Shown here one piece after another: positions 17,613 to 25,773 of a stretch of DNA of 64,000 bases (its first letter is position 1; every line of letters begins with the position of its first letter). The notes beneath the pieces were generated by a model that saw nothing but the letters and a program-made list of their open reading frames with translations, searched no databases and was not told where the DNA came from. The translations under genes were made by a program, and so were the position numbers. The DNA comes from JAUIJL01 sp965366625. Its GTDB lineage: Bacteria > Acidobacteriota > Thermoanaerobaculia > Multivoradales > J023. The stretch spans positions 127,592-191,591 of the forward strand of contig CBDUGP010000006.1 in the NCBI GenBank assembly GCA_965366625.1, written 5' to 3'.

Positions 17613-18539
17613 ATGAAGGTGCGTCTAATTCTCTTGCTCATGTCGTTCGTCGTTTTCTTGGCGTCCAACTTGCCCGCCCAGGCCCCGTCGCCGACTCCTC
17701 CGGAGCTGGTGATCGAAGGTCCGGAAAGCATGTCCCTGCTGATTGAAGAGCTGCGGCAATTCGATCGCCAATCCTTGGTGCCCGCCATGGAGCTATTGGG
17801 TTTGGACCAGCCGGGACCGCCGATTCGAGTGGTGATCGCCCGCGAGGGTTCGGTCGAAGCTCGGCGGGCTCCTTCGTGGGTCATGGCCTACGCGGTGGGC
17901 AATGCCGGCTGGGTGGTCTTGCTACCCCAACGCATCCCCGCCTATCCCGATGGGGATCTGGAGCAGGTGTTGCGTCACGAGATCGCCCATGTGTTGGTCG
18001 CTCGGGCCGCGGGTCGATACGGTGTTCCCCGCTGGCTCAACGAAGGTCTGGCGATCGTCGCTGCCCGGGAATGGCGATTCGAAGATCGTGGGCGGCTGGT
18101 GCTCGAAGCCTTTCGACGTCGCCGCGCTTCGATGTCCGACGTTGAATTGGAGTTCTCCCGAGGCTCGGTGGCCTCAGCCCGCGCCTATGCCGTGTCCGTC
18201 GCTTTCGTGCGCTATTTGATGGACCAATACGGCAGCCATATGCCGGCGCGGATCCTGGATCGGGTGGCGGAGGGCAAGACCTTCCGCACCGCCTTTCGCG
18301 ATGCAACCGGGCGCTCGCTCACCGAGGTCGAGGCAGATTTTTGGGCAGACTTCGACTTCTGGAATCGGTGGGTACCCTTCCTCACCAGCTCCGCCGCCCT
18401 TTGGATGGTGGTGACGGGCTTGGCTTTGCTGGCATTTCGACGCCGTCGGGAACGAGACGAAGCCCAGCGTCGGCAATGGGAGGAAGAAGAGCTGGCGGAA
18501 CTCGAAGCGTTGCGGGTCGACGATCCGTGGGTCAACTAA
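17613..18539 (+). CDS. Membrane-anchored gluzincin peptidase (peptidase MA-like)
   Basis: The 308-residue protein has an N-terminal signal or anchor (3-23), a zinc peptidase domain with 'HEIAH' (H122, E123, H126) and a downstream 'WLNEGLA' whose Glu (about 144) is the likely third zinc ligand, and a single C-terminal membrane helix at about 256-275. The tail after the helix is short, charged and probably cytoplasmic. This matches the peptidase MA superfamily; the substrate is unknown. Its start lies 160 bases from the divergently transcribed solute-binding lipoprotein. The end overlaps the lysoplasmalogenase gene on the other strand by 8 bases. Confidence 0.8.
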   Translation: MKVRLILLLMSFVVFLASNLPAQAPSPTPPELVIEGPESMSLLIEELRQFDRQSLVPAMELLGLDQPGPPIRVVIAREGSVEARRAPSWVMAYAVGNAGWVVLLPQRIPAYPDGDLEQVLRHEIAHVLVARAAGRYGVPRWLNEGLAIVAAREWRFEDRGRLVLEAFRRRRASMSDVELEFSRGSVASARAYAVSVAFVRYLMDQYGSHMPARILDRVAEGKTFRTAFRDATGRSLTEVEADFWADFDFWNRWVPFLTSSAALWMVVTGLALLAFRRRRERDEAQRRQWEEEELAELEALRVDDPWVN

Positions 18540-19188
18540 CGTATCTGTCGGTGGATTTGGCGATTCCCCACTGTCCGAGCCAATAGAGGGCGATGATCCA
18601 ATAGGGCGCTCCGGGCACTTCCGGTCCGAATCGGGTGACCGCGATCAGGGTGTCCGACACGGCAAAGAGCAAGGCGCCGAGCACTGCCCAGCGGACGTCC
18701 ACTCCGGCCCCCGGGCGGATTCGCGCCACCGCACGCCACATCATGGTGCAAATCACCGCGGTATACACGCTGACTGGAATCAAGAGACCCGCTGCCTGGA
18801 GGCCCGGGTGTAGCAGGTAGATCACCGCCGCGCCCCACAACACAAAGGGCACGGCCCTGGCCCATCGCGCCGTCTTGTCGGCGCTCAAATAGGCGGCGAC
18901 GTAAAAAAGATGGGCAATCAGGAAGGCGAGCATGCCGGCTAGGAAACCGGTCTCGAATTCGAGACAAATATCCCCTACCGCCGACGCCAGTAGCCCGTTG
19001 CGAATGCTTCGGGTATAGCTATCTCCGGAGGCCAGGTGGAGCCGTAACGCCAAGAGCAGGACCGGCCAAGGTTTGGTCAGCAAACGCAGGTCCGAATCGC
19101 CCGTCGCCGTGGCGTAGACGAACAAACCCACCGAAAGCACAGCCACCGTCCAGCCGGCGACCGGTCGCCAAGAAAATTTCCTATTCAT
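18532..19188 (-). CDS. Lysoplasmalogenase, YhhN family membrane protein
   Basis: This 218-residue polytopic membrane protein matches the YhhN/TMEM86 family, which hydrolyses the vinyl ether bond of lysoplasmalogens. The family pattern is visible in 'SAVGDICLEFETGFLAGMLAFLIAHLFYVAAY' in outline (Gly-Asp, Glu and Ala-His residues of the proposed active site) and the later 'GALLFAVSDTLIAVTRF' with Ser-Asp. About eight hydrophobic segments are seen. Translation starts at ATG 19186-19188, only about 10 bases from the left end of repeat A2. Bacterial members are often assigned by homology only, so the reaction here is inferred. Confidence 0.82.
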   Translation of the reverse strand: MNRKFSWRPVAGWTVAVLSVGLFVYATATGDSDLRLLTKPWPVLLLALRLHLASGDSYTRSIRNGLLASAVGDICLEFETGFLAGMLAFLIAHLFYVAAYLSADKTARWARAVPFVLWGAAVIYLLHPGLQAAGLLIPVSVYTAVICTMMWRAVARIRPGAGVDVRWAVLGALLFAVSDTLIAVTRFGPEVPGAPYWIIALYWLGQWGIAKSTDRYVS

Positions 19189-19198
19189 GGGCGAAGCT

Positions 19199-19362
19199 TA
19201 GCAGGCTGTGGCGGAAGTCTCGCGCCGGCGAGAGCAGCGACTTTTTCGCCGAATCGAGGCGTGAAAACCGCAGGCGATTCGGGAATCGTCGAGGTTTTCC
19301 AACGAAGAGTCGGCGAAAAAGGGGCGCTCGTAGCGCGATGAGACTTTTGCCACCGCCTGCTA
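19199..19362 (+). repeat. MITE-like element, family A copy 2
   Basis: TA-GCAGGCTGTGGCGGAAG starts and CTTTTGCCACCGCCTGC-TA ends the element, giving inverted ends and TA flanks. It is about 160 bp and near-identical to copy A1 over its first 130 bp, with a shorter right part. It sits between the lysoplasmalogenase start and the glycosyltransferase stop; AGCAGGCT is repeated just after the right end. Confidence 0.85.
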
Positions 19363-19370
19363 AGCAGGCT

Positions 19371-20558
19371 CTAGGAAGAACACTCGTCGTACAGCTCCAG
19401 CCACGAAGCCGCGACTTTTTTAGGGCTGTGGACCTCTTTCAACCTCGATCTGCCCGCTTCGACCGATCGCCCATAACAATCCGAATTCGACAGCTCAGCC
19501 ACCGCGGCGGCGAATTCCTCAGGGGTTTGGGCTTCAAAGAGATGCTCACCGGCGGTTGCAGCGAGCCCGGCGGCCGCCGTAGGTGTCGCGATCACCGCTA
19601 CTCCCCTGGCCCAGGCTTCGAGAATCTTCATTCGAATACCGGACGCGATGCTCAACGGCACCACCAGAATGCTACCCGGAGCAAAGGCAGACCGACTGTC
19701 GTCCGGCGACGGATGCCCTTCGACTCGCTCTAACCCGGCATATTCCTGGGGTCCGGCGCCAAAAACGTGCAGGATGGCCTTGGCATGTCGGCGTGCCACT
19801 TCCGGCCAGATCGAACGGAGAAACCAATCCGCCCCTTCTCGGTTCGGAAGCCATCCAGAGCTGCCGAAGAGCACCAGAGCTGGATCTCCTTCGAGCACCT
19901 TGTGGGCGGGCGGCAATTGGTCAGGAAAAGGCGGAGGAATAACCGTCACCCGTCCGCGACCTTCGGCCAGCTGAGACAATCGCTGGGCGTCCTCCGAGGT
20001 CAGTGCGGCCACCGCCCGGCACCGCCGGACGGCCTCCGCCTCGGCCCGGGCGAGTAGGCGAGCCTCCCAACGCAGCGCCGGGCCGGCCAGTGGCCGTCGG
20101 CTCGCCAGCAGGCGCCATAGATCGCTTTCTACATTCTGGGCTCTGAGCACGATCGGCAGTCGGGAGCCCCCAGAGCCCCCTAGCCAATCGTTCAATTCTG
20201 AGACGTTCGTGAACCCTTGGACCTGCTCCACGTGCACGACGTCGAAAGTCTCGCTTTGCAGCAGCCGACACAGGCACTGGTGAATCTTGGGCGAGTGGTG
20301 GCGGGTGGACGAAAAAGCCCGGCCGCGGGGCCAGGCGCTGACCAAGTCCAGAAATTTGGGACGGAAACGATCCTCCACCGGCAACCAACGGATGCCCTTT
20401 GGCACCCCCACCACCGCCGGATCGCCCGGGCGAGTCGGCGCCACGACCGTGACCCCATGCCCCGCCTCGGCGAGGGCCTCGAGGGTCAGCTGCATCAACA
20501 GTCGCCCCCCGTCCACCGCCGGCCAAGGAGCCTTGGTGGCAACCCACAAAATTCTCAT
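19371..20558 (-). CDS. Glycosyltransferase, GT4-like (GT-B fold)
   Basis: The 395-residue cytoplasmic enzyme begins 'MRILWVATKAPWPAVDGGRLLM', in outline the usual N-terminal pattern of GT-B glycosyltransferases with a Gly-Gly acceptor loop. The C-terminal donor domain contains 'LVLFGSSGWLPNREGADWFL' in outline and 'VPLSIASGIRMKILEAWARGVAVIAT', where the Glu after 'RMKI' is the nucleotide-sugar contact. It probably adds a sugar to a surface polysaccharide precursor. The gene lies downstream of the FlaA1-like dehydratase on the same strand, with 67 bases holding a 15-bp tandem repeat between them. Its stop is about 10 bases from repeat A2. Confidence 0.85.
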   Translation of the reverse strand: MRILWVATKAPWPAVDGGRLLMQLTLEALAEAGHGVTVVAPTRPGDPAVVGVPKGIRWLPVEDRFRPKFLDLVSAWPRGRAFSSTRHHSPKIHQCLCRLLQSETFDVVHVEQVQGFTNVSELNDWLGGSGGSRLPIVLRAQNVESDLWRLLASRRPLAGPALRWEARLLARAEAEAVRRCRAVAALTSEDAQRLSQLAEGRGRVTVIPPPFPDQLPPAHKVLEGDPALVLFGSSGWLPNREGADWFLRSIWPEVARRHAKAILHVFGAGPQEYAGLERVEGHPSPDDSRSAFAPGSILVVPLSIASGIRMKILEAWARGVAVIATPTAAAGLAATAGEHLFEAQTPEEFAAAVAELSNSDCYGRSVEAGRSRLKEVHSPKKVAASWLELYDECSS

Positions 20559-20560
20559 GG

Positions 20561-20625
20561 CACGCTCTCAGACGGCACGCTCTCAGAAGACAAGCTCTTA
20601 GAAGACAAGCTCTTAGAAGACACCG
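20561..20625. repeat. 15-bp tandem repeat between polysaccharide genes
   Basis: Four to five copies of a 15-bp unit (CAAGCTCTTAGAAGA and a CACGCTCTCAGACGG variant) fill the gap between the dehydratase stop and the glycosyltransferase start. It must be transcribed if the two genes form an operon. Confidence 0.75.
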
Positions 20626-22638
20626 TCAGACGGCTATGGAACCGGAGAGGTCGGTATTTTCCAGGGATTTCACCCGCCGTAGGGAGCGGAATTCCGGCAA
20701 GATCTGCTGCAGCAAAACCCACACCGCAGCCTCGTCTTCGGCTGCTGCGGCGTTTTGCAGCTTTCTGACCTCGGACAACAGCTCCGGGTCGACCGACGGC
20801 CCCTCGACCACGCGAATCTTCTTGTCGATGGTTCTAACCACGGTCTCATGCTCACCCAACAGCTCCTCGAAGAGCTTCTCGCCGGGCCGCAGGCCGGTGA
20901 ATCGAATCGGCACGTCGACATCGGGAACCAAACCCGCCATGGTGATCATCTGCTTGGCCAGGTCGACGATTTTCAGCGGCTCACCCATTTCCAAAACACA
21001 GAGGCGGCCGTAGTCGCCATAAGCAGCTCGCAGCACCAATCCCACCGCCTCTGAAATGGTCATGAAATAACGCTGCATTTCCGGATGGGTGACGGTCACA
21101 GGACCTCCGCGAGCGATCTGCTCACGAAATAAGGGCACCACCGAACCCGCAGAATCGAGCACATTGCCGAACCGAACCACCGAGAATCGAGTTGAGGAGT
21201 CCTCGGCGAGCGCCTGTAATACCAGTTCCCCGAGCCGTTTCGAGGCACCCATCACACTGGACGGTCGGACCGCTTTGTCGGTGGACATGAAAACGAATCG
21301 CTCGACCCCGAAATCCTTGGCGGCCTGGGCGAGATTCAGGGTCCCGGAAACGTTGGTTTTGATCGCCTCGCCCGGCGCGGCTTCCATCAAAGGGACGTGT
21401 TTGCGCGCCGCCGCGTGGAAGACGTCCTGCGGACGATGGCGGGCGAAGAGCACCTCCATGCGACCCTGCTCACGGATATCGCCTACCTCAGCCATTAGCT
21501 CTGATTGGGGAAAGAGACCCTCAAACCGACGCCGCAGGATGTAAAGACCGTTTTCGTCCGTATCGACCATCACCAAACGCCTAGCGCCCAAGCGCAAAAG
21601 CTGCAAGGTCACCTCACTGCCGATCGAGCCGGCCGCACCGGCCACCAACAAGCACCGGTCGGGATCCAAATCCATGCCCGGCAAGGCCTCCTCGTATTGA
21701 AAAACGAGTTCGGCTCGGGGCATCAAATCTTCGGTCGAGATGTCGCGCAGGGTCTCGGTCAGATCCCGCCCTTCGAGCGAGCCGAAGGACATGGGCAGGA
21801 TTTTAAAACTCACAGGGTCCGAAAATGAACTCGACAGAATCTGGCGCAAGCGGCTCGAGGCCAACCTCGGAATGGCGATCACCACCTGCCGAACCTTTAA
21901 GGACTTGGCGATTTTCGGCAGATCTTCGATAGCGCCCAGAACCGGCTTACCACCGACGATATGCCCCCATTTGGTGCGGTCATCATCGACGAAACCCACC
22001 GCGTGATAATCGAGCGCGGGGTCCCGTTGCAGGTTACGCAGCAGCATTTCGCCCGAAGCGCCCGCGCCTACGATCAGAGTCCGGATGCCCTTGCGCCGTC
22101 CCCACAGATCAGCTCTATATAACCAAGCCAATCGCGGCATGAAGCGGAATCCCGCCATGCCCACCAAGGTCAACATGGACTCAAAAACGACGATGCCGCG
22201 AGCGGGAACGTCGTAGCCGAAGGAACGTAGGCCGAAGAATCCGAGCACGACGAAGATCACACTGCCCGACACCACGGCCAGAACGACCCTGGCCCCGTCC
22301 CTCAGGCTAGAGAATTTGAAGGACCAACGGTGCAGGCTGAAGTAGAGGTTGGCAGCGGCCCGCGCAAGCATCAGGACCAGGCCTAGGGCCCAAAAGCGTG
22401 AATTCAAGAAGTACGAGTGAAGGGCTTTGGTATCGCCGGGCTCACCGTCTAGAAATCGGAGATGGATCGCGGCCCAAAGCGCCACCAAGGCGATGAGCAC
22501 ATCGACCAGGAGAATCCAATATGGGCGGGTTCCCCACAGCATCTTGTGGGTCGTATCACGGGTCTTGCTGGGAACTCCGGGAGGAGTCTCAGCTTGAGCT
22601 TGAGGCGTAGCAGGGTTCATCCGAAGAGGGATCCTCAT
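20626..22638 (-). CDS. Membrane nucleotide-sugar 4,6-dehydratase, FlaA1/WbpM/CapD type
   Basis: The 670-residue protein has four N-terminal membrane segments, a CoA-binding-like Rossmann domain ('LIVGAGASGEMLLRNL'), and a C-terminal short-chain dehydrogenase domain with 'GAAGSIGS' and the active-site stretch 'STDKAVRPSSVMGASK'. The Tyr of the usual YxxxK is Met here, as reported for WbpM-like dehydratases (Ser-Met-Lys). The family converts UDP-GlcNAc to a 4-keto-6-deoxy sugar used for O-antigen or capsule. I start it at ATG 22636-22638 with GGGGA 8 bases before. It pairs with the glycosyltransferase downstream. Confidence 0.9.
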   Translation of the reverse strand: MRIPLRMNPATPQAQAETPPGVPSKTRDTTHKMLWGTRPYWILLVDVLIALVALWAAIHLRFLDGEPGDTKALHSYFLNSRFWALGLVLMLARAAANLYFSLHRWSFKFSSLRDGARVVLAVVSGSVIFVVLGFFGLRSFGYDVPARGIVVFESMLTLVGMAGFRFMPRLAWLYRADLWGRRKGIRTLIVGAGASGEMLLRNLQRDPALDYHAVGFVDDDRTKWGHIVGGKPVLGAIEDLPKIAKSLKVRQVVIAIPRLASSRLRQILSSSFSDPVSFKILPMSFGSLEGRDLTETLRDISTEDLMPRAELVFQYEEALPGMDLDPDRCLLVAGAAGSIGSEVTLQLLRLGARRLVMVDTDENGLYILRRRFEGLFPQSELMAEVGDIREQGRMEVLFARHRPQDVFHAAARKHVPLMEAAPGEAIKTNVSGTLNLAQAAKDFGVERFVFMSTDKAVRPSSVMGASKRLGELVLQALAEDSSTRFSVVRFGNVLDSAGSVVPLFREQIARGGPVTVTHPEMQRYFMTISEAVGLVLRAAYGDYGRLCVLEMGEPLKIVDLAKQMITMAGLVPDVDVPIRFTGLRPGEKLFEELLGEHETVVRTIDKKIRVVEGPSVDPELLSEVRKLQNAAAAEDEAAVWVLLQQILPEFRSLRRVKSLENTDLSGSIAV

Positions 22639-22732
22639 GTTGAGATTCCCCAATGTTAGCACTCCGTTGGCCCGCCTCCAAAAGCGGCCGCTGCCGGCTC
22701 AGAAGTTGGATCTCTCCCCCATCCGAACCAGC

Positions 22733-23431
22733 TCAGACCTCGCGCACGACCCGACGCAGGAGATCGATCGAGCGCTGGTGGTTTTGAAACAGCTGCCGCT
22801 CCAAATTGGGATTGCCCGGGTCGAGGGCCAAGGCCTTGCGCAAGTCGGAAATTGCCCGCTCGAGAATCTCCAAATTCTTCTGCACGACCTTCAGCGTTCC
22901 CGGTGGCAAAGCCTCGCGATTCTCTACCGCCTGGAGCCACAGGGCGTCTCGAGCCCGCAGATAATTTGCTTCCACGAGATCTAGGGAGTGGGCCGCGGCC
23001 CTTTCGTCGTACCATTCGTCGTGGGATGCGGGTTTGATCCCGGAATCCGCCTCGTGACGATCCCGCAGGCCCTTTGCATCGGCATTGCCGTCTTGCCGGC
23101 TCCCTTGGATTTGCGCAGATTCGACAGCCCCATCCACATCCATGGAAGACCCGGTCGCCAAAGAAAACCCAGTCCCCATAGAAAACCCAGTGCCCATAGA
23201 AAACCAGGTCCCGAGGCTGCCTACCGCCATAAAGAGAAGAGCCGCCAGGGCCTGCAACCCCCACTCCCGCGGACCCCAATGTCGGACCGGCGCCCCGCCA
23301 GGGGCCGAGTTCGATCTTTCAGGGCTCTCTAACCGCGCTTCAATTCCGGGCCAGAGGTCGCGCTCAGGCTGGATTTCTGCCGGCAAACGATCGAGCTGCT
23401 CGACCAGAAAATCATCTCTATGCTCAGTCAT
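22733..23431 (-). CDS. Membrane partner (putative anti-sigma) of the ECF sigma factor
   Basis: The 232-residue protein has a short acidic N-terminal part (1-50), one membrane helix (about 57-75), a Gly/Thr/Phe/Ser repeat just after it, and a predicted helical periplasmic part with heptad-like segments (about 150-232). It follows the sigma factor gene with an 8-base overlap, which is the usual arrangement for an anti-sigma factor. The Cys/His zinc motif of typical ZAS anti-sigma factors is absent, so the assignment rests on position and topology. The repeat comes from an 18-bp tandem array at 23144-23215. Confidence 0.65.
   Translation of the reverse strand: MTEHRDDFLVEQLDRLPAEIQPERDLWPGIEARLESPERSNSAPGGAPVRHWGPREWGLQALAALLFMAVGSLGTWFSMGTGFSMGTGFSLATGSSMDVDGAVESAQIQGSRQDGNADAKGLRDRHEADSGIKPASHDEWYDERAAAHSLDLVEANYLRARDALWLQAVENREALPPGTLKVVQKNLEILERAISDLRKALALDPGNPNLERQLFQNHQRSIDLLRRVVREV
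23144..23215. repeat. 18-bp tandem repeat inside the anti-sigma gene
   Basis: Three to four copies of AGAAAACCCAGTGCCCAT (plus strand) encode repeats of six residues (F-S-M-G-T-G) right after the membrane helix. The unit keeps the reading frame. Confidence 0.8.
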
Positions 23432-24080
23432 GCTCAGCTACCTCAGGGGGGGTCGGCGAAAGGGCGATTCTCAACAGACGCCGGGCCCGATGCAATTGGG
23501 TCTTACAGGTGCCGACCGCGAGGCCGGTTTGGTCGGCGATTTCCCGGTGTTTCCAGCCTTCGATGTCGTGCAAGACAAAAACCGTACGAGCGCCGTTGGG
23601 CAGGCCGGCGATCGCTTTTTCCAGATCTAAAGCGCCGCCGGGGCTGGCTCGTACCTCGGGATGGGGAACGTCGGATAGGTCTTCGAGCGCTACGACCCGT
23701 TCCCGATAACGTCCGGAGGTCCGCCACCTGCCGAGAATGGTGTTGACGGTCAACCGGTGTAACCAAGATCCAAACGCGCTGCCGCCACGAAAAGTTTCGA
23801 GCTTGCTCCAGCATCGAACAAACGCCTCCTGGACCATCTCCTCGGCTTCCGAGGCATTGCCACACATGCGCATGCTGAGCGCGAAGGTGCGTCCCAAATG
23901 GCGCCGGTAGAGCCGTTCGAACGCCTCCACATCGCCGGTTTGAGCCAATGAAACGTCCCGCCGTTCGTCAAACGTGGAGTCCACGTCTCCGTCTGCGGAC
24001 ACTTCGGCGACCTCCGGATCCGGAGGCAAGTCGCTCTCCTCGCTCGGTTTGGGTCGTTCGGATGAAGTCAGTGCGGCCAT
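23424..24080 (-). CDS. RNA polymerase sigma factor, ECF (sigma-70 family)
   Basis: The 218-residue product has an acidic N-terminal extension of about 60 residues, region 2 ('EAFERLYRRHLGRTFALSMRM' in outline and 'EEMVQEAFVRCWSKLETF'), and region 4 ('LEKAIAGLPNGARTVFVL' and a helix-turn-helix 'HREIADQTGLAVGTCKTQLHRARRLL'). These are standard for ECF factors that direct transcription of stress or envelope genes. The ATG at 24078-24080 has an AGGTG site upstream; the longer frame extends into the guaB promoter region and is less likely. It overlaps the membrane partner gene. guaB is divergent. Confidence 0.9.
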   Translation of the reverse strand: MAALTSSERPKPSEESDLPPDPEVAEVSADGDVDSTFDERRDVSLAQTGDVEAFERLYRRHLGRTFALSMRMCGNASEAEEMVQEAFVRCWSKLETFRGGSAFGSWLHRLTVNTILGRWRTSGRYRERVVALEDLSDVPHPEVRASPGGALDLEKAIAGLPNGARTVFVLHDIEGWKHREIADQTGLAVGTCKTQLHRARRLLRIALSPTPPEVAEHD

Positions 24081-24243
24081 CGCACCTAGGATACCGCCCG
24101 GCCGGGGTTGGTTTACATCGCCGACACGAAAAGCCCGCCAATAGCCAAATTTTTCTTCAAGGTGTATCCTCCGGGCACCGCGGCCCCCGCCAGGGCTGCA
24201 GACACCCACCCCCAACTTCTCGCGCACCCGGAGAGCTTCGCCA

Positions 24244-25716
24244 ATGGCCAGTCTCGACGCCCCCCGCTTAGCTTTGACTTTTGATGATGTGCTGCTCGTC
24301 CCCGGTTATTCAGAGGTCCATCCGAACCTCGTCGACTTGAAAACCGAGGTCTGTCGCGGAATCACGCTCAATATTCCATTGATTTCGGCAGCCATGGATA
24401 CGGTGACCGAATCCGCTCTAGCCATCGCCCTCGCCCAAGAAGGCGGCATGGGCATTGTGCATAAGAATCTTTCAATCGAAGAGCAAGCCGGGGAGGTCGA
24501 CAAGGTCAAGCGATCGGAAGCCGGCATGATCGTCGACCCGGTGACCATGCGCCCGGATCAGAGTATCCAAGAAGCCCTCGACATCATGGCTCGCTTTCGA
24601 ATTTCGGGCCTGCCCGTCACCGACGGTGAAGGTCGTCTGGTGGGCATCTTGACCAACCGGGATCTGCGTTTTGAAACCGATCCCCAGAGGCCCGTCAGCG
24701 ACCTGATGACCACTACCGGCCTGGTGACCGTCGCCCCCGGCACCAACCTCAAAGACGCCAAGGCTCTACTGCACAAACATCGCATCGAAAAGCTTCTGGT
24801 GGTCGAGGACGGCAACATCCTGCGCGGTTTGATCACGGTCAAAGACATCCAGAAAATGACCAAATACCCCAACGCCTGCAAAGACGACTTGGGCCGCCTG
24901 AGGGTAGGTGCCGCGATCGGCTCGTCGGGCGATGCTCTGGATCGGGCCCAGGCTCTGGTCGACGCACAGGTCGATTTATTGGTGATCGACTCCTCCCACG
25001 CCCACAGCAAAGGGGTCTTGGACGGCATCGACACCATTCGCCAACGCTTTCCGGATCTCAAGCTCGTGGCCGGCAACGTGGCCACCGAAGCCGGAGCTAA
25101 AGCATTGATCGAGCGGGGGGTCGACGGCATCAAGGTCGGCATTGGTCCCGGCTCGATTTGCACCACCCGCATTGTCACCGGAGCGGGCATGCCCCAGGTG
25201 ACGGCGATCATGGATGCCGTCCGAGCGACCCAAGAGGCCGGATTGCCGGCGATCGCCGACGGTGGGATCAAATTCTCGGGTGACCTCGCCAAGGCCATCG
25301 CCTGCGGCGCCCATTGCATCATGATCGGCTCCCTCTTCGCGGGCGCCGAAGAAAGCCCGGGCGAGACCATTCTCTACCAAGGCCGAACCTACAAAGCCTA
25401 TCGGGGCATGGGCTCACTTTCCGCCATGGCCAAGGGCAGCGCGGACCGCTACTTCCAAGACGGAGAGCATTCCCTGTCGAAATTGGTTCCGGAAGGTATT
25501 GAGGGCATGGTGCCATACAAGGGCAGCGTGCATCAGATGGTGCAACAGCTGATCGGCGGCTTGCGCTCCGGCATGGGGCTTTCGGGCTGCGCTTCGATCG
25601 ACGATCTCCGGTTGCGCTCCGAGATGGTGCGCATTTCCCCCGCCGGCTTGAAGGAGAGTCATGCCCACGACGTCACCATCACCAAGGAAGCGCCGAATTA
25701 TTGGGTCGAGCGTTAA
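24244..25716 (+). CDS. guaB: Inosine-5'-monophosphate dehydrogenase
   Basis: This enzyme oxidises IMP to XMP with NAD, the first committed step of GMP synthesis. The 490-residue protein contains the TIM-barrel start 'LTFDDVLLVPGYSEV', two CBS domains (about 95-215, 'GLPVTDGEGRLVGILTNRD'), the active-site loop 'GIGPGSICTTR' with C306, and the flap 'YRGMGSLSAM'. Length is normal. GAGAG precedes the ATG by about 9 bases. The stop TAA is followed by CAGGCTGTC, which looks like the end of a family A repeat (TA-ACAGGCTGT). guaA is not in the window. Confidence 0.96.
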   Translation: MASLDAPRLALTFDDVLLVPGYSEVHPNLVDLKTEVCRGITLNIPLISAAMDTVTESALAIALAQEGGMGIVHKNLSIEEQAGEVDKVKRSEAGMIVDPVTMRPDQSIQEALDIMARFRISGLPVTDGEGRLVGILTNRDLRFETDPQRPVSDLMTTTGLVTVAPGTNLKDAKALLHKHRIEKLLVVEDGNILRGLITVKDIQKMTKYPNACKDDLGRLRVGAAIGSSGDALDRAQALVDAQVDLLVIDSSHAHSKGVLDGIDTIRQRFPDLKLVAGNVATEAGAKALIERGVDGIKVGIGPGSICTTRIVTGAGMPQVTAIMDAVRATQEAGLPAIADGGIKFSGDLAKAIACGAHCIMIGSLFAGAEESPGETILYQGRTYKAYRGMGSLSAMAKGSADRYFQDGEHSLSKLVPEGIEGMVPYKGSVHQMVQQLIGGLRSGMGLSGCASIDDLRLRSEMVRISPAGLKESHAHDVTITKEAPNYWVER

Positions 25717-25773
25717 CAGGCTGTCAACCGAAGCTCAGTCTCACCGCGCAATCTCACCTGAGCCCAACCGACC

